Origin: MGNI01 sp964353875
GTDB lineage: Bacteria > Chloroflexota > Anaerolineae > Anaerolineales > E44-bin32
Reading direction: 5' to 3'
NCBI GenBank assembly: GCA_964353875.1
Contig: CAYGXU010000136.1
Span: forward strand, 1 to 7,747
DNA length: 7,747 nt
This document shows positions 1 to 6,639 of the stretch, piece after piece (positions within the stretch are counted from its first letter, which is position 1; every line of letters starts with the position of its first letter). The notes under the pieces were generated by a model. That model ran no database searches and was not told where the DNA came from. It was given only the letters and a program-made list of their open reading frames with translations. Position numbers and translations under genes: made by a program.

Positions 1-17
1 CCTTGAATTGGCCCCAT
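1..17 (-). CDS. Start of a divergent gene, running off the left edge (product unknown)
   Basis: On the minus strand an ATG at 17-15 is preceded by the Shine-Dalgarno-like AAAGGAG (complement of 26-32), with eight bases between them, which is an ideal spacing. Only five codons are visible (Met-Gly-Pro-Ile-Gln), with no stop, so no family can be assigned. The case rests entirely on the ribosome-binding site and on the head-to-head position relative to the DeoR regulator. In such an arrangement the regulator often controls both directions. The short visible stretch could equally be non-coding. Confidence 0.4.
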
Positions 18-70
18 CTCCAAGGCTCCTTTGTGAAGCACATTAATCACATGCGAGCATAACAATCTGC

Positions 71-87
71 TTGAATACTATTGAATA
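71..87. repeat. Tandem TTGAATA repeat, possible operator
   Basis: TTGAATA occurs at 71-77 and again at 81-87, one helical turn apart (10 bp). It lies directly upstream of the predicted -35 element of the regulator promoter. A similar ten-base word occurs in inverted orientation before the transporter genes (3172-3181, nine of ten bases matching TTGAATATTT at 81-90). Regulators often bind in-phase short repeats next to their own promoter, so this is a candidate autoregulatory site for the DeoR protein. That role is inferred; only the repeat is observed. Confidence 0.35.
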
Positions 88-88
88 T

Positions 89-117
89 TTGACTAATTTG
101 TGCATTTATGCTAGATT
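89..117 (+). promoter_or_regulatory. Sigma-70-type promoter with extended -10
   Basis: The -35 hexamer TTGACT (89-94, five of six consensus bases) is followed by a 17-base spacer and the -10 hexamer TAGATT (112-117, four of six). A TG dinucleotide at 109-110, one base before the -10, makes an extended -10. Transcription would begin near 124-125. That excludes the TTG at 71 as a start for the regulator gene and places the ATG at 125 almost exactly at the transcript end, leaving the ATG at 158 with a ~33-base leader. Confidence 0.55.
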
Positions 118-157
118 ATACAACATGAATGCGCAAATGAGCAATTTCCAATCGGAA

Positions 158-937
158 ATGGTTAACAATGAATCTCTGCTCAAGGTCGAGCGCCAAAACC
201 GGATCAATAAACTCGTTGAGGAGCGGGGGCGCGTGACGGTGCAGGCGCTGAGCGATTTCTTTGGGGTGAGCGAAGCCACCATCCGCAGGGACTTGGAGGA
301 TCTGGATGGAAGGGGATGGATTCGCCGGGCTCATGGCGGCGCTTTACGTCTCGAGCGAGCTGCGAAGGAACCTCCCGTGTTGCAACGCATCCCTGAACAG
401 GAGGAAGAGAAGGTCCGCATTGGCAAAGAAGCGGCGGACATGGTGCGCGACGGCGAGACAATATTCCTTGGTAGTGGGACGACCGTGCTGGAGATCGCCC
501 GGCGCCTGCCGACTGACCTGCGATTGACGGTAATCACCAATTCCCTTCCCATTGTGAATGAACTCGCTGATCGCCCTCACGTGGATTTGATCGTGATCGG
601 CGGGATGTTCCGACAGAGCGAGCTCTCCATGGTGGGGCATATTGCCGAACAGGCGGTGCGCGAGTTCCGCGCCGATCGGGTTTTCATGGGGATGCGCGCC
701 ATCGATGCCAGCCATGGTTTCACCAACGACTTCTTGCCTGAGACGATGACGGATCGCGCCATACTCGGCATCGCCCCCCAGGTGGTCGTAGTGGCCGACC
801 ATAGCAAGTTTGGGCGGGTGAGCACCGTCCTGGTGGCGCCCATCACGGCCGCTCATGTCATCATCACCGATAAGGCCACTCCTGCCGAAGCCCTGTCCGA
901 ATTAGAAAGACTCGGAATCGAAGTTCGCCTCGTCTGA
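158..937 (+). CDS. DeoR-family transcriptional regulator of sugar metabolism
   Basis: A DNA-binding repressor or activator that normally responds to a phosphorylated sugar from the pathway it controls. With the ATG at 158 it has 259 residues, typical of the family. The N-terminal DeoR helix-turn-helix covers roughly residues 9-65, with the characteristic recognition helix and wing VSEATIRRDLEDL (37-49) and RRAHGGA (56-62). The C-terminal DeoRC sensor domain has the phosphosugar-binding-like loop GSGTT (105-109) and the ADHSKFGR segment (213-220) conserved in the family. An in-frame ATG at 125 would add 11 residues and would give a nearly leaderless mRNA; neither start has a good ribosome-binding site, so the start is uncertain. 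The amidohydrolase gene follows 18 bases downstream, so the regulator probably heads the operon. The family call is secure; the effector is unknown, though the neighbouring SIS enzyme suggests an amino-sugar phosphate. Confidence 0.93.
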   Translation: MVNNESLLKVERQNRINKLVEERGRVTVQALSDFFGVSEATIRRDLEDLDGRGWIRRAHGGALRLERAAKEPPVLQRIPEQEEEKVRIGKEAADMVRDGETIFLGSGTTVLEIARRLPTDLRLTVITNSLPIVNELADRPHVDLIVIGGMFRQSELSMVGHIAEQAVREFRADRVFMGMRAIDASHGFTNDFLPETMTDRAILGIAPQVVVVADHSKFGRVSTVLVAPITAAHVIITDKATPAEALSELERLGIEVRLV

Positions 938-955
938 TCATCGAAGGTCAAACCT

Positions 956-2014
956 ATGGTAGAAGATGTCGCTGGTTTGCGATTAAACGAGTATAGACCC
1001 AAACCGCAACTGGTTCTGCCGGGGAGCGAGATCGATCGCCCGCGTTTCAAAGTTGTGGATGCTCACCATCACCTGGGGGAGGCTTTCGGCGGTGGTTGGA
1101 TTCATCGACCTGTTGTTGAGTTACTCGATATGATGGACAAGGCAGACGTTGAATGCCTTGTGGACCTGGACGGTGGCTGGGGGGAGGATGTGCTCGACCG
1201 GCATCTGAAACATTTCAAAGAAGCCGCCCCGGATAGGTTTATCCACTTTGGGGGAGTCAATTGGGATCGCTGGAAAGAGGAGGGGGCCTATTTCAGTGAA
1301 CGCGCTGCTGAGCGACTGCGCGAACAGGTGCGTCGCGGAGCCGAGGGGCTCAAGATCTGGAAGGCGCTTGGTCTCTCCGTCCAGGATGATGATGGAAAAC
1401 TTGTCCCAGTGGACGACCCCCGCTTAGACCCCATTTGGGCTACAACTGCCGAACTAGGAATCCCTGTGACGATCCATGTGGCCGATCCGGTCGCCTTCTT
1501 CGAGCCCTTGGATGAGACCAATGAACGCTGGGAGGAGCTTCAGGAGCATCCGGATTGGCGATTCCCCTCTCCCCCATTTCCGTCCTTTCGTTCCATCATC
1601 GAGGCCCTCGCTCGGCTGGTTTTGCGTCACCCGCGCACCACATTTATCGCTGCACATGTCGGCTGTTACGCCGAGAACCTCGCTTGGGTGGCCAGGCTGC
1701 TCGATCGCGCTCCTAACTTGTATATCGACATCGCCGCCAGGATCGCCGAATTGGGACGTCAGCCGTATACCGCTCGCAAGTTTTTCCTGAAGTATGCCAA
1801 CAGGATCCTCTTTGGAACCGATCTCCCCGCCGATGTGGAAATGTATCGCCTGCATTATCGTTTCCTCGAAAGCGAGGATGAGTATTTCTCTTATGACCTC
1901 GAGGATCCTCCCAGTCAAGGGCGATGGCGTGTCTATGGTCTCTCCTTGCCCGATCCGGTCCTCAAGCAAGTCTATCGTGAGAATGTGAAACAAATCCTTC
2001 AACGAGGAGGATAG
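956..2014 (+). CDS. Amidohydrolase-2 family (COG2159-like) metal-dependent hydrolase
   Basis: A predicted cytosolic TIM-barrel metal hydrolase of 352 residues; no signal peptide is seen. The family's metal-site motifs are present in order: D35-A-H37-H38-H39 at the end of strand 1 (the HxH pair is H37 and H39), H174 in VTIHVADP, H234 in AAHVG, and D289 in FGTDLP. Family members include decarboxylases, lactonases and other C-O or C-N hydrolases, so the substrate cannot be read from the sequence. It is not NagA- or AgaA-like in layout, so it should not be called N-acetyl-sugar deacetylase, although the neighbouring SIS enzyme and DeoR regulator make a sugar-derived substrate likely. GAAGG at 943-947 with eight bases of spacing supports the ATG at 956. 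Its last codons contain the ribosome-binding site of the next gene, so the two are probably translationally coupled. Confidence 0.85.
   Translation: MVEDVAGLRLNEYRPKPQLVLPGSEIDRPRFKVVDAHHHLGEAFGGGWIHRPVVELLDMMDKADVECLVDLDGGWGEDVLDRHLKHFKEAAPDRFIHFGGVNWDRWKEEGAYFSERAAERLREQVRRGAEGLKIWKALGLSVQDDDGKLVPVDDPRLDPIWATTAELGIPVTIHVADPVAFFEPLDETNERWEELQEHPDWRFPSPPFPSFRSIIEALARLVLRHPRTTFIAAHVGCYAENLAWVARLLDRAPNLYIDIAARIAELGRQPYTARKFFLKYANRILFGTDLPADVEMYRLHYRFLESEDEYFSYDLEDPPSQGRWRVYGLSLPDPVLKQVYRENVKQILQRGG
2005..2010 (+). promoter_or_regulatory. Ribosome-binding site of the SIS gene, inside the amidohydrolase end
   Basis: AGGAGG lies in the last codons of the amidohydrolase gene, nine bases before the ATG at 2020. 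The stop codon of the upstream gene (2012-2014) falls between the two. This arrangement lets ribosomes finishing the first gene start the second, so the two products are likely made in a fixed ratio. Confidence 0.7.
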
Positions 2015-2019
2015 GCTAA

Positions 2020-3090
2020 ATGATAAAGCGCGGTGAGCACACCCTTAGGGAGATCCTCAGCCAACCTGCTGTGTGGGCACAATCTTTGCAGGTTTATGAT
2101 GCGCGGGCATCGCAGGTGGAGAGCCTATGGCAGTGTGAACAAGTGGAACAGGTGTTATTCATCGGGTGTGGTTCGACGCATTATCTGTCAATGAGCGCAG
2201 CGGTGCTATTTCAGGCGTTGAATGCCGTCCCCTCGCAAGCCCAGCCAGCATCGGAGATCCTTCTTCATCCGGAAAGTATTATTCTGCCAGGCAGGAAAAC
2301 GTTTTTAGTGGCGGTCTCGCGCTCGGGGGAAACGACCGAGACGGTCCGTGCGGTAGAGTACTTCCGAGAGGAAATCCGGGGGCCGATCCTCGCCATCACT
2401 TGTTATGCAAACAGCGCTCTGGCAAAACTTGCCGACATGGTCCTTGCGGCAGAAGGCGCGCAGGAGGAGAGCATCGCGCAAACGCGTTCCTTTACCAGCA
2501 TGCTGGTCCTGGCAATTGCCTTGGCCGGGCATCTTTCAGGTCAGGCGGATTTAGACGCCTTGAAAAGCCTGCCTGAGCATGGCGATCGATTGCTCACATC
2601 CTACCGCGACCTGGCACGCATGCTGGGGGAAAATAATGCGATCGAACAGACTTTTTTCCTCGGTTCGGGTGAACTGTACGGTACTGCGTGTGAGGCCATG
2701 TTGAAACTGAAGGAGATGTCGCTCTCCCATAGTGAAGCCTTTTACCCCTTAGAATTCCGCCACGGTCCAATGTCGATGGTCAATAAAAACACCTTGACGA
2801 TTGGGCTGATTTCCGATGTCGGGCAAGAGCATGAATTGGCGGTATTGGAACAAATGCAGACTTTAGGATCGCAAGTGCTGATCCTGGCTTCAGAGGCAAG
2901 GAGCATGTCAGGGGGGGAGGGAGTTTACATGGTGCACTTGACCTCAAAACTGCCGCCGTGGGCACGCAGTCCTCTCTATCTTCCCGTGCTGCAATTAATG
3001 GCCTACTACCGGGCGATGGCGCGCGGGCTGGATCCGGATCGTCCTACCAATCTGGATGCTGTCGTGCGCCTTGATCGGCTTGGCCGTTGA
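2020..3090 (+). CDS. Double SIS-domain sugar-phosphate isomerase/deaminase (GlmS isomerase-half or AgaS-like)
   Basis: A cytosolic enzyme of 356 residues, equivalent to the isomerase half of glucosamine-6-phosphate synthase without the N-terminal glutaminase domain. It cannot use glutamine and is better read as an amino-sugar-phosphate deaminase, isomerase or deglycase (AgaS or FrlB type). The first SIS domain has GCGSTHY (49-55), SRSGETTET (100-108) and EESIAQTRSFTS (149-160). The second starts near residue 212, with LGSGELYG (214-221), KLKE (229-232) and EFRHGP (245-250). K229, E232 and H248 align by spacing with E. coli GlmS K485, E488 and H504, which take part in sugar isomerisation. The C-terminal stretch NLDAVV (344-349) has alanine where GlmS has its sugar-binding Lys603. 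The fold and class are clear; the exact sugar is not. Amino sugars fit the GH114 neighbour. Confidence 0.88.
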   Translation: MIKRGEHTLREILSQPAVWAQSLQVYDARASQVESLWQCEQVEQVLFIGCGSTHYLSMSAAVLFQALNAVPSQAQPASEILLHPESIILPGRKTFLVAVSRSGETTETVRAVEYFREEIRGPILAITCYANSALAKLADMVLAAEGAQEESIAQTRSFTSMLVLAIALAGHLSGQADLDALKSLPEHGDRLLTSYRDLARMLGENNAIEQTFFLGSGELYGTACEAMLKLKEMSLSHSEAFYPLEFRHGPMSMVNKNTLTIGLISDVGQEHELAVLEQMQTLGSQVLILASEARSMSGGEGVYMVHLTSKLPPWARSPLYLPVLQLMAYYRAMARGLDPDRPTNLDAVVRLDRLGR

Positions 3091-3109
3091 TGGAAGGAGT
3101 GAAAATAAT
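3080..3109 (+). promoter_or_regulatory. Weak candidate promoter for the transporter genes
   Basis: TTGGCC (3080-3085, four of six -35 consensus bases) and AATAAT (3104-3109, five of six -10 bases) are separated by 18 bases, at the end of the SIS gene. Transcription would start near 3116 and leave a leader of about 150 bases before the binding-protein start. The inverted repeat at 3099-3118 would overlap the -10 and the start point, a common repressor position. The match is modest and read-through from the upstream promoter is also possible. Confidence 0.3.
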
Positions 3110-3118
3110 ACTTTTTAC
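3099..3118. repeat. Inverted repeat GTGAAAA-N6-TTTTTAC
   Basis: Two seven-base arms (3099-3105 and 3112-3118) are inverted copies except for one G:T position, with a six-base centre. It lies nine bases after the SIS stop codon. As RNA the stem is AT-rich and weak, and it is not followed by its own U-run, so a terminator is unlikely. As DNA it could be an operator over the candidate promoter -10. Function is inferred. Confidence 0.3.
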
Positions 3119-3175
3119 AAACCGTCTCTTGAATGACAGTTAGGATCAGTGAGCAAGGAAAGGAGGAGATGAAAT

Positions 3176-3203
3176 ACTCAATTGGAGAGCATAAGACTCA
3201 ATT
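3176..3203. repeat. Direct repeat ACTCAATT with 20-bp period
   Basis: ACTCAATT occurs at 3176-3183 and 3196-3203, exactly two helical turns apart, in the leader before the binding-protein gene. On the opposite strand the first copy reads TTGAGTATTT (3181 to 3172), differing at one base from TTGAATATTT at 81-90 before the regulator. It may be a second binding site for the DeoR protein. The repeats are short and chance cannot be excluded. Confidence 0.3.
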
Positions 3204-3250
3204 CATCATTGTCCTTTCTACACCGTTGCTGAATAGCGAACAGAATCAAT

Positions 3251-3257
3251 GGAGGAG
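3251..3257 (+). promoter_or_regulatory. Ribosome-binding site fixing the binding-protein start
   Basis: GGAGGAG lies ten bases before the ATG at 3268. That ATG begins directly at a normal lipoprotein signal peptide. Earlier in-frame ATGs at 3133 and 3169 would place a hydrophilic extension of 45 or 33 residues before the signal peptide, so 3268 is preferred. The ATG at 3169 also follows a purine-rich AGGAGG (3161-3166), but too closely (two bases). Confidence 0.75.
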
Positions 3258-3267
3258 AGTAAATACA

Positions 3268-4593
3268 ATGGATAAGAGAGTGACCATTCTGCTGGCAGCT
3301 TTGTTATTGTTCTGTGTACCTCTGCTGGGCGCGTGCAAACCCGCCGCGACTTCAGAGACGCCTGAGGGACCAGGCGAACCCGTAGCTGAAGAGGTCACCG
3401 TTCGGGTGTGGACTCATCAAAATGATGCCTTCAACGCCGGATATGAGAGTTTAGCGCAAGCTTATATGACGGAAAACCCGAATGTGACCATCACCTTTGA
3501 AACCTTCGACTATGACACCTACATCCAAACCCTTCAAACTGCCTTGCCGGCGGGTACGGAGGCGGATATCCTGCAGATGTTTGGTTCCTGGGTTTGCAGC
3601 TATGTTGAGGGGGGTAACCTGGCTGAGGTCCCAGCCGACGTCCTTAGTTTGGAAAATGCGGGCGCCGCTGTTTTTCAGGCCCAATTGGCGGGTTATATTT
3701 GCGATGATAAGCTCTATGGCATTCCCCAGGAGTTCAATATCGAATATGGTGCGGTTCTGGTCAATACGAGACTCGCCGAGGAGGCTGGCATTGCGGATAT
3801 TGAGCAGGGATGGGGCAACTGGGACGAGTTCATCGCCGATGCCCAGAAGTTGGTCGTTGAACAGGACGGCGTGATGACGCGTGCCGGCTATCATTTCACC
3901 GGCTCCGATGCGATCCCCGCCACCTTCTATTCCCTCATCCTGCAATATGGTGGTCAGTATTTGACCGAAGATGGTTACCGCGTCAACACACCGGAGGGCA
4001 AGCAGGCGCTCGAATTCATGATGAGTCTGGTCGAGGCGGGGCTTGTTGATCCAGTGCTCTTCAATGATGAGGAAAACTGGGTTGGCGATGCCTATTTCGG
4101 GGAGATGGTTGCCATTGGGCTGGTGGGACCCTGGGTCGTCCCCGAATATGCCGGCGACTATCCCGATGTGGTTGAGGTGACGAAGTATATCGAATTGCCA
4201 AGTGTGGGCGATTCGAAGGCTTTTGTGGCTTCCTCGGGCTGGGGTTTGACCGTCTCGTCGCGCAGCAAAGTGCAAGATGCTGCCTGGGACTTCGTCTCCT
4301 ATGTCGCCCTCAACGCCGCCAATGCCACGCAATGGAATATCGCCTCTGGAACGCTGCCAGCCTTGAAAGCAAATGCTTCTGGAGGGGCGGGGGAGAAGCT
4401 GATGGCTGAGTTCCCCTATTTCGAACCCTTCCTCAAGATCTTGGAGTACGGCCAACATGAGGGTCATTTCCCTGATCGCGATCTGGTCTGGTATGAAATC
4501 ACCTACCCGCGCGTCCTGAACTTTCTGCAGGGGAATATGTCCGTTGACGAGACCCTGGAAACGATCGAACGTGAGGTGAGGGAAGGCTTCTAA
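3268..4593 (+). CDS. ABC sugar transporter substrate-binding lipoprotein (family 1 SBP)
   Basis: The extracellular sugar-capturing component of a CUT1-type ABC importer, 441 residues from the ATG at 3268. The signal peptide has K3-R4, a hydrophobic core (7-20) and the lipobox L20-G21-A22-C23, so it should be lipid-anchored at C23. A flexible Thr/Pro/Glu/Gly-rich linker (about 24-42) leads to the mature fold, which starts with VTVRVWTH (43-50). Length and layout (YESLAQAYMTENPNV, later GPWVVPEY and the C-terminal helices) match extracellular solute-binding family 1 proteins for oligosaccharides. Permeases of the matching class follow directly. A strong hairpin separates this gene from the first permease, consistent with the binding protein being made in excess. 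The ligand cannot be inferred from the protein itself; the GH114 and GH4 neighbours point to an oligosaccharide. Confidence 0.93.
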   Translation: MDKRVTILLAALLLFCVPLLGACKPAATSETPEGPGEPVAEEVTVRVWTHQNDAFNAGYESLAQAYMTENPNVTITFETFDYDTYIQTLQTALPAGTEADILQMFGSWVCSYVEGGNLAEVPADVLSLENAGAAVFQAQLAGYICDDKLYGIPQEFNIEYGAVLVNTRLAEEAGIADIEQGWGNWDEFIADAQKLVVEQDGVMTRAGYHFTGSDAIPATFYSLILQYGGQYLTEDGYRVNTPEGKQALEFMMSLVEAGLVDPVLFNDEENWVGDAYFGEMVAIGLVGPWVVPEYAGDYPDVVEVTKYIELPSVGDSKAFVASSGWGLTVSSRSKVQDAAWDFVSYVALNAANATQWNIASGTLPALKANASGGAGEKLMAEFPYFEPFLKILEYGQHEGHFPDRDLVWYEITYPRVLNFLQGNMSVDETLETIEREVREGF

Positions 4594-4608
4594 CTGATAA
4601 TCCTGGCT

Positions 4609-4639
4609 TGGGGTGGGGGTCAACTGGACCCTCACCCCA
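4609..4639 (+). promoter_or_regulatory. Strong intercistronic RNA hairpin between binding protein and permease
   Basis: Bases 4609-4621 pair with 4627-4639 to give a 13-base-pair stem with one G:U pair and a five-base loop (4622-4626); most pairs are G:C. It begins 15 bases after the binding-protein stop. No U-tract follows, so it is not a standard intrinsic terminator. In maltose-type operons a structure at this position protects the upstream mRNA from 3' exonucleases or causes partial termination, giving more binding protein than permease. That role is inferred here from position. Confidence 0.6.
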
Positions 4640-4687
4640 TCCGAGGATGTCAAGGGTCGGGTTTTGTGATGGAGGGCGAGGGATACG

Positions 4688-5707
4688 ATGGCTGTTGTGA
4701 GCTTGGGTAAACCACGGAAAGGTCTGGCGGGTATTTTTCAACGGTTGCGATATGGTCGAGATGCCGCACAGCGTCGTTTCGTCTTTGGCGCTGTATCCCC
4801 TATGGTCCTTTATATGGCATTTTTCACCCTATTCCCGATGCTATGGGGATTGACGCTGGCCTTTTTTGAATACAGCGCTCGTCGATCAGGAGGACCCTTG
4901 CTCGGTCTGGGGGGTGATAATCCTTTTGTAGGCATTGAACATTTTAAAAGTATGCTCAATTTTGCTCCGGAGGCGCCTCTGGAGGTGCGTCAATTCCATC
5001 AAAGCTTTACGACGACCACGATCTTCGCCTTCCTGGTTGTCCCACTAAATTTGGTCATTACACTTCCGCTGGCTGCTCTGATTGAATCGGTGCATGAACG
5101 GCTGAAAGGCATTTTCAGAACATTCTTCTTCTTGCCTGTTTTAGCGCCCTCGGTTGGGGTAGCCATCATGTGGGGATATGTCTACCACCCCCAGCGAGGC
5201 TTGCTCAACGCCATTCGAACGCTGATCGGCGGCAAACTGGTTGCCACGAATTGGGTTGGCGATCAGAGTCTGATGTTCTTGGGTATTCCTGTCGCCTTAT
5301 TGGCGTTGGTTGTGGCCTACCTGTGGCAGGATATGGGCTACAACCTGGTCATTTTCATCGCCGCCTTACAAAGCATCCCAGAGAGCATCAAGGACGCCGC
5401 CCGTATGGATGGCGTCAATTGGTGGGGCATGTTTCGCCACGTCACCCTTCCGTTGATCAGACCTACCATTCTGCTCGCTACGGTGTTGACCATGATCGAT
5501 TCCTTCAAAGTGTTTGACATCATCCAGGTCATGACCGAAGGCGGACCGAACGATCAGACCCGAGTGCTCGTGTTGGATATCTACAACAATGCCTTTCGCT
5601 TCCAACGCATGGGCTGGGCGGCGGCGGTATCCCTCGTTCTCTTTATCGTTGTGATGACCATTTCCATCCTCCAAGCGCGCATTCTCCGCACGGAATGGGA
5701 GTATTGA
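4688..5707 (+). CDS. ABC sugar transporter permease, MalF/UgpA-like
   Basis: One of the two membrane subunits of the CUT1 importer, 339 residues. Hydrophobic segments lie at about 34-60, 108-133, 143-164, 195-226, 258-278 and 308-330, giving the expected six. The cytoplasmic EAA loop that docks on the ATPase is at about 231-260, with KDAARMDGVNWWGMF (235-249) followed by LPLIRP. The MalF-type motif TEGGPNDQT is at 283-291. A purine-rich GGAGGG at 4671-4676 lies upstream of the ATG at 4688. The stop lies two bases before the favoured start of the second permease, so the pair should be co-translated. A loop rich in glycine and charge (about 61-100), between the first and second segments, faces outside and is rather long. 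Confidence 0.93.
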   Translation: MAVVSLGKPRKGLAGIFQRLRYGRDAAQRRFVFGAVSPMVLYMAFFTLFPMLWGLTLAFFEYSARRSGGPLLGLGGDNPFVGIEHFKSMLNFAPEAPLEVRQFHQSFTTTTIFAFLVVPLNLVITLPLAALIESVHERLKGIFRTFFFLPVLAPSVGVAIMWGYVYHPQRGLLNAIRTLIGGKLVATNWVGDQSLMFLGIPVALLALVVAYLWQDMGYNLVIFIAALQSIPESIKDAARMDGVNWWGMFRHVTLPLIRPTILLATVLTMIDSFKVFDIIQVMTEGGPNDQTRVLVLDIYNNAFRFQRMGWAAAVSLVLFIVVMTISILQARILRTEWEY

Positions 5708-5709
5708 CC

Positions 5710-6573
5710 ATGACCAGCGCGACCTTCGCCCCCACGACGCCACGAAAGAGGACAAGAATCGGCTTCAATGCAGCCTATTTCATCCTGATCCCCGTCAGCA
5801 TTGTGGCGCTGCTTCCCTTCCTTTGGATGATTTTAGGTTCCTTCAAGACGGGAAGGGAGATCCGCCAGATCCCACCCACCTTCTTCCCGCAAGAAGGGAC
5901 GTTGGAGAATTATGAGAAATTCATCACGGGGGAGGAGGATATCCCTCTTAATCTTTTCTATCGTAATTCCGCCATCATCGCCATTGTTAATGTGATCCAG
6001 GTCTTATTCACCAGCTCCCTCTTTGGCTACATCTTTGCCAAATTTAATTTCCGCGGGAAGACAGCGCTATTTTGGTTCATCATGGCGACGATGATCATCC
6101 CCTCACAGGTTTTAATGATCCCGGGTTATCTGATCCTGGTGCGGCTGAAACTCATCAACCGCCTGGCGGGATTGATCATCCCAGCTGCCATCGACGCTTT
6201 CGGAATCTTCCTCTTCCGGCAGTTCTCGCTCTCCATCCCAAACGAGTTGCTTGATGCCGCTCGAGTGGATGGGGCCTCTGAGTTCCGCATCTATTGGTCG
6301 ATTGTCCTCCACCAGCTTCGACCGGCGCTGGCTACTTTTGGTATGCTGACCTTCATGTTCAACTGGAATGCTTATCTTTGGCCGCTGATCGTGCTTACCG
6401 AGGAGAGGGTGCGCACCCTACCGATCATCCTCACCTGGTATTCCAACATGCACGCTGACCAACTTCATCTCACCATGGCAGCTTCGGTGCTAGTGATCTG
6501 GCCGGTGCTGATCGTTTTCCTCCTCACCCAACGTTGGATCGTGCACGGGATTACTTTGACGGGATTCAAGTAG
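5710..6573 (+). CDS. ABC sugar transporter permease, MalG/UgpE-like
   Basis: The second membrane subunit, 287 residues from the ATG at 5710. Six hydrophobic segments lie near 21-44, 87-111, 118-143, 153-173, 203-230 and 256-274. The EAA loop is at about 176-206, with NELLDAARVDGAS (178-190). The conserved NWNAYLWPL (218-226) and a MalG-like basic C-terminus are present. GGGAG at 5697-5701 with eight bases of spacing favours 5710; an in-frame ATG at 5695 would add five residues, overlap the first permease by 13 bases and lack such a site. No ATP-binding subunit gene follows. In many CUT1 systems a shared MsmK/UgpC-type ATPase encoded elsewhere serves several importers, which is the likely explanation. 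Confidence 0.93.
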   Translation: MTSATFAPTTPRKRTRIGFNAAYFILIPVSIVALLPFLWMILGSFKTGREIRQIPPTFFPQEGTLENYEKFITGEEDIPLNLFYRNSAIIAIVNVIQVLFTSSLFGYIFAKFNFRGKTALFWFIMATMIIPSQVLMIPGYLILVRLKLINRLAGLIIPAAIDAFGIFLFRQFSLSIPNELLDAARVDGASEFRIYWSIVLHQLRPALATFGMLTFMFNWNAYLWPLIVLTEERVRTLPIILTWYSNMHADQLHLTMAASVLVIWPVLIVFLLTQRWIVHGITLTGFK

Positions 6574-6639
6574 AATCAGATAGGGAGTTGAGAAAAGAAA
6601 CGTTTATCCGATCTCATCCATCGTAACATATGATCGATT

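Noticed and set aside
71..124. TTG at 71 as start of the DeoR regulator
   Set aside because: It lies upstream of the predicted promoter, adds residues unlike the family's N-terminus, and has no ribosome-binding site.
344..856. Minus-strand frame of 170 codons within the regulator gene
   Set aside because: It is the shadow of a well-supported DeoR coding region and has no domain signature.
3133..3267. ATG at 3133 or 3169 as start of the binding protein
   Set aside because: Both put a hydrophilic extension before the lipoprotein signal peptide; the ATG at 3268 has a well-spaced GGAGGAG.
3091..3267. A possible glmS-type riboswitch or ribozyme in the gap after the SIS gene
   Set aside because: I could see no conserved glmS ribozyme core or other riboswitch-like helices; only short repeats are present.
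3451..4653. A long (400-codon) open frame on the minus strand opposite the binding-protein gene
   Set aside because: It is antisense to a clear solute-binding lipoprotein, its translation shows no recognisable domain, and codon bias of the real gene explains the missing stops.
6574..6639. A promoter (TTGAGA at 6588-6593 with TCTCAT 18 bases later) or terminator before the GH114 gene
   Set aside because: The -10 match is only four of six and no stable stem with a U-run is present, so neither can be supported; read-through from the permease genes is as likely.
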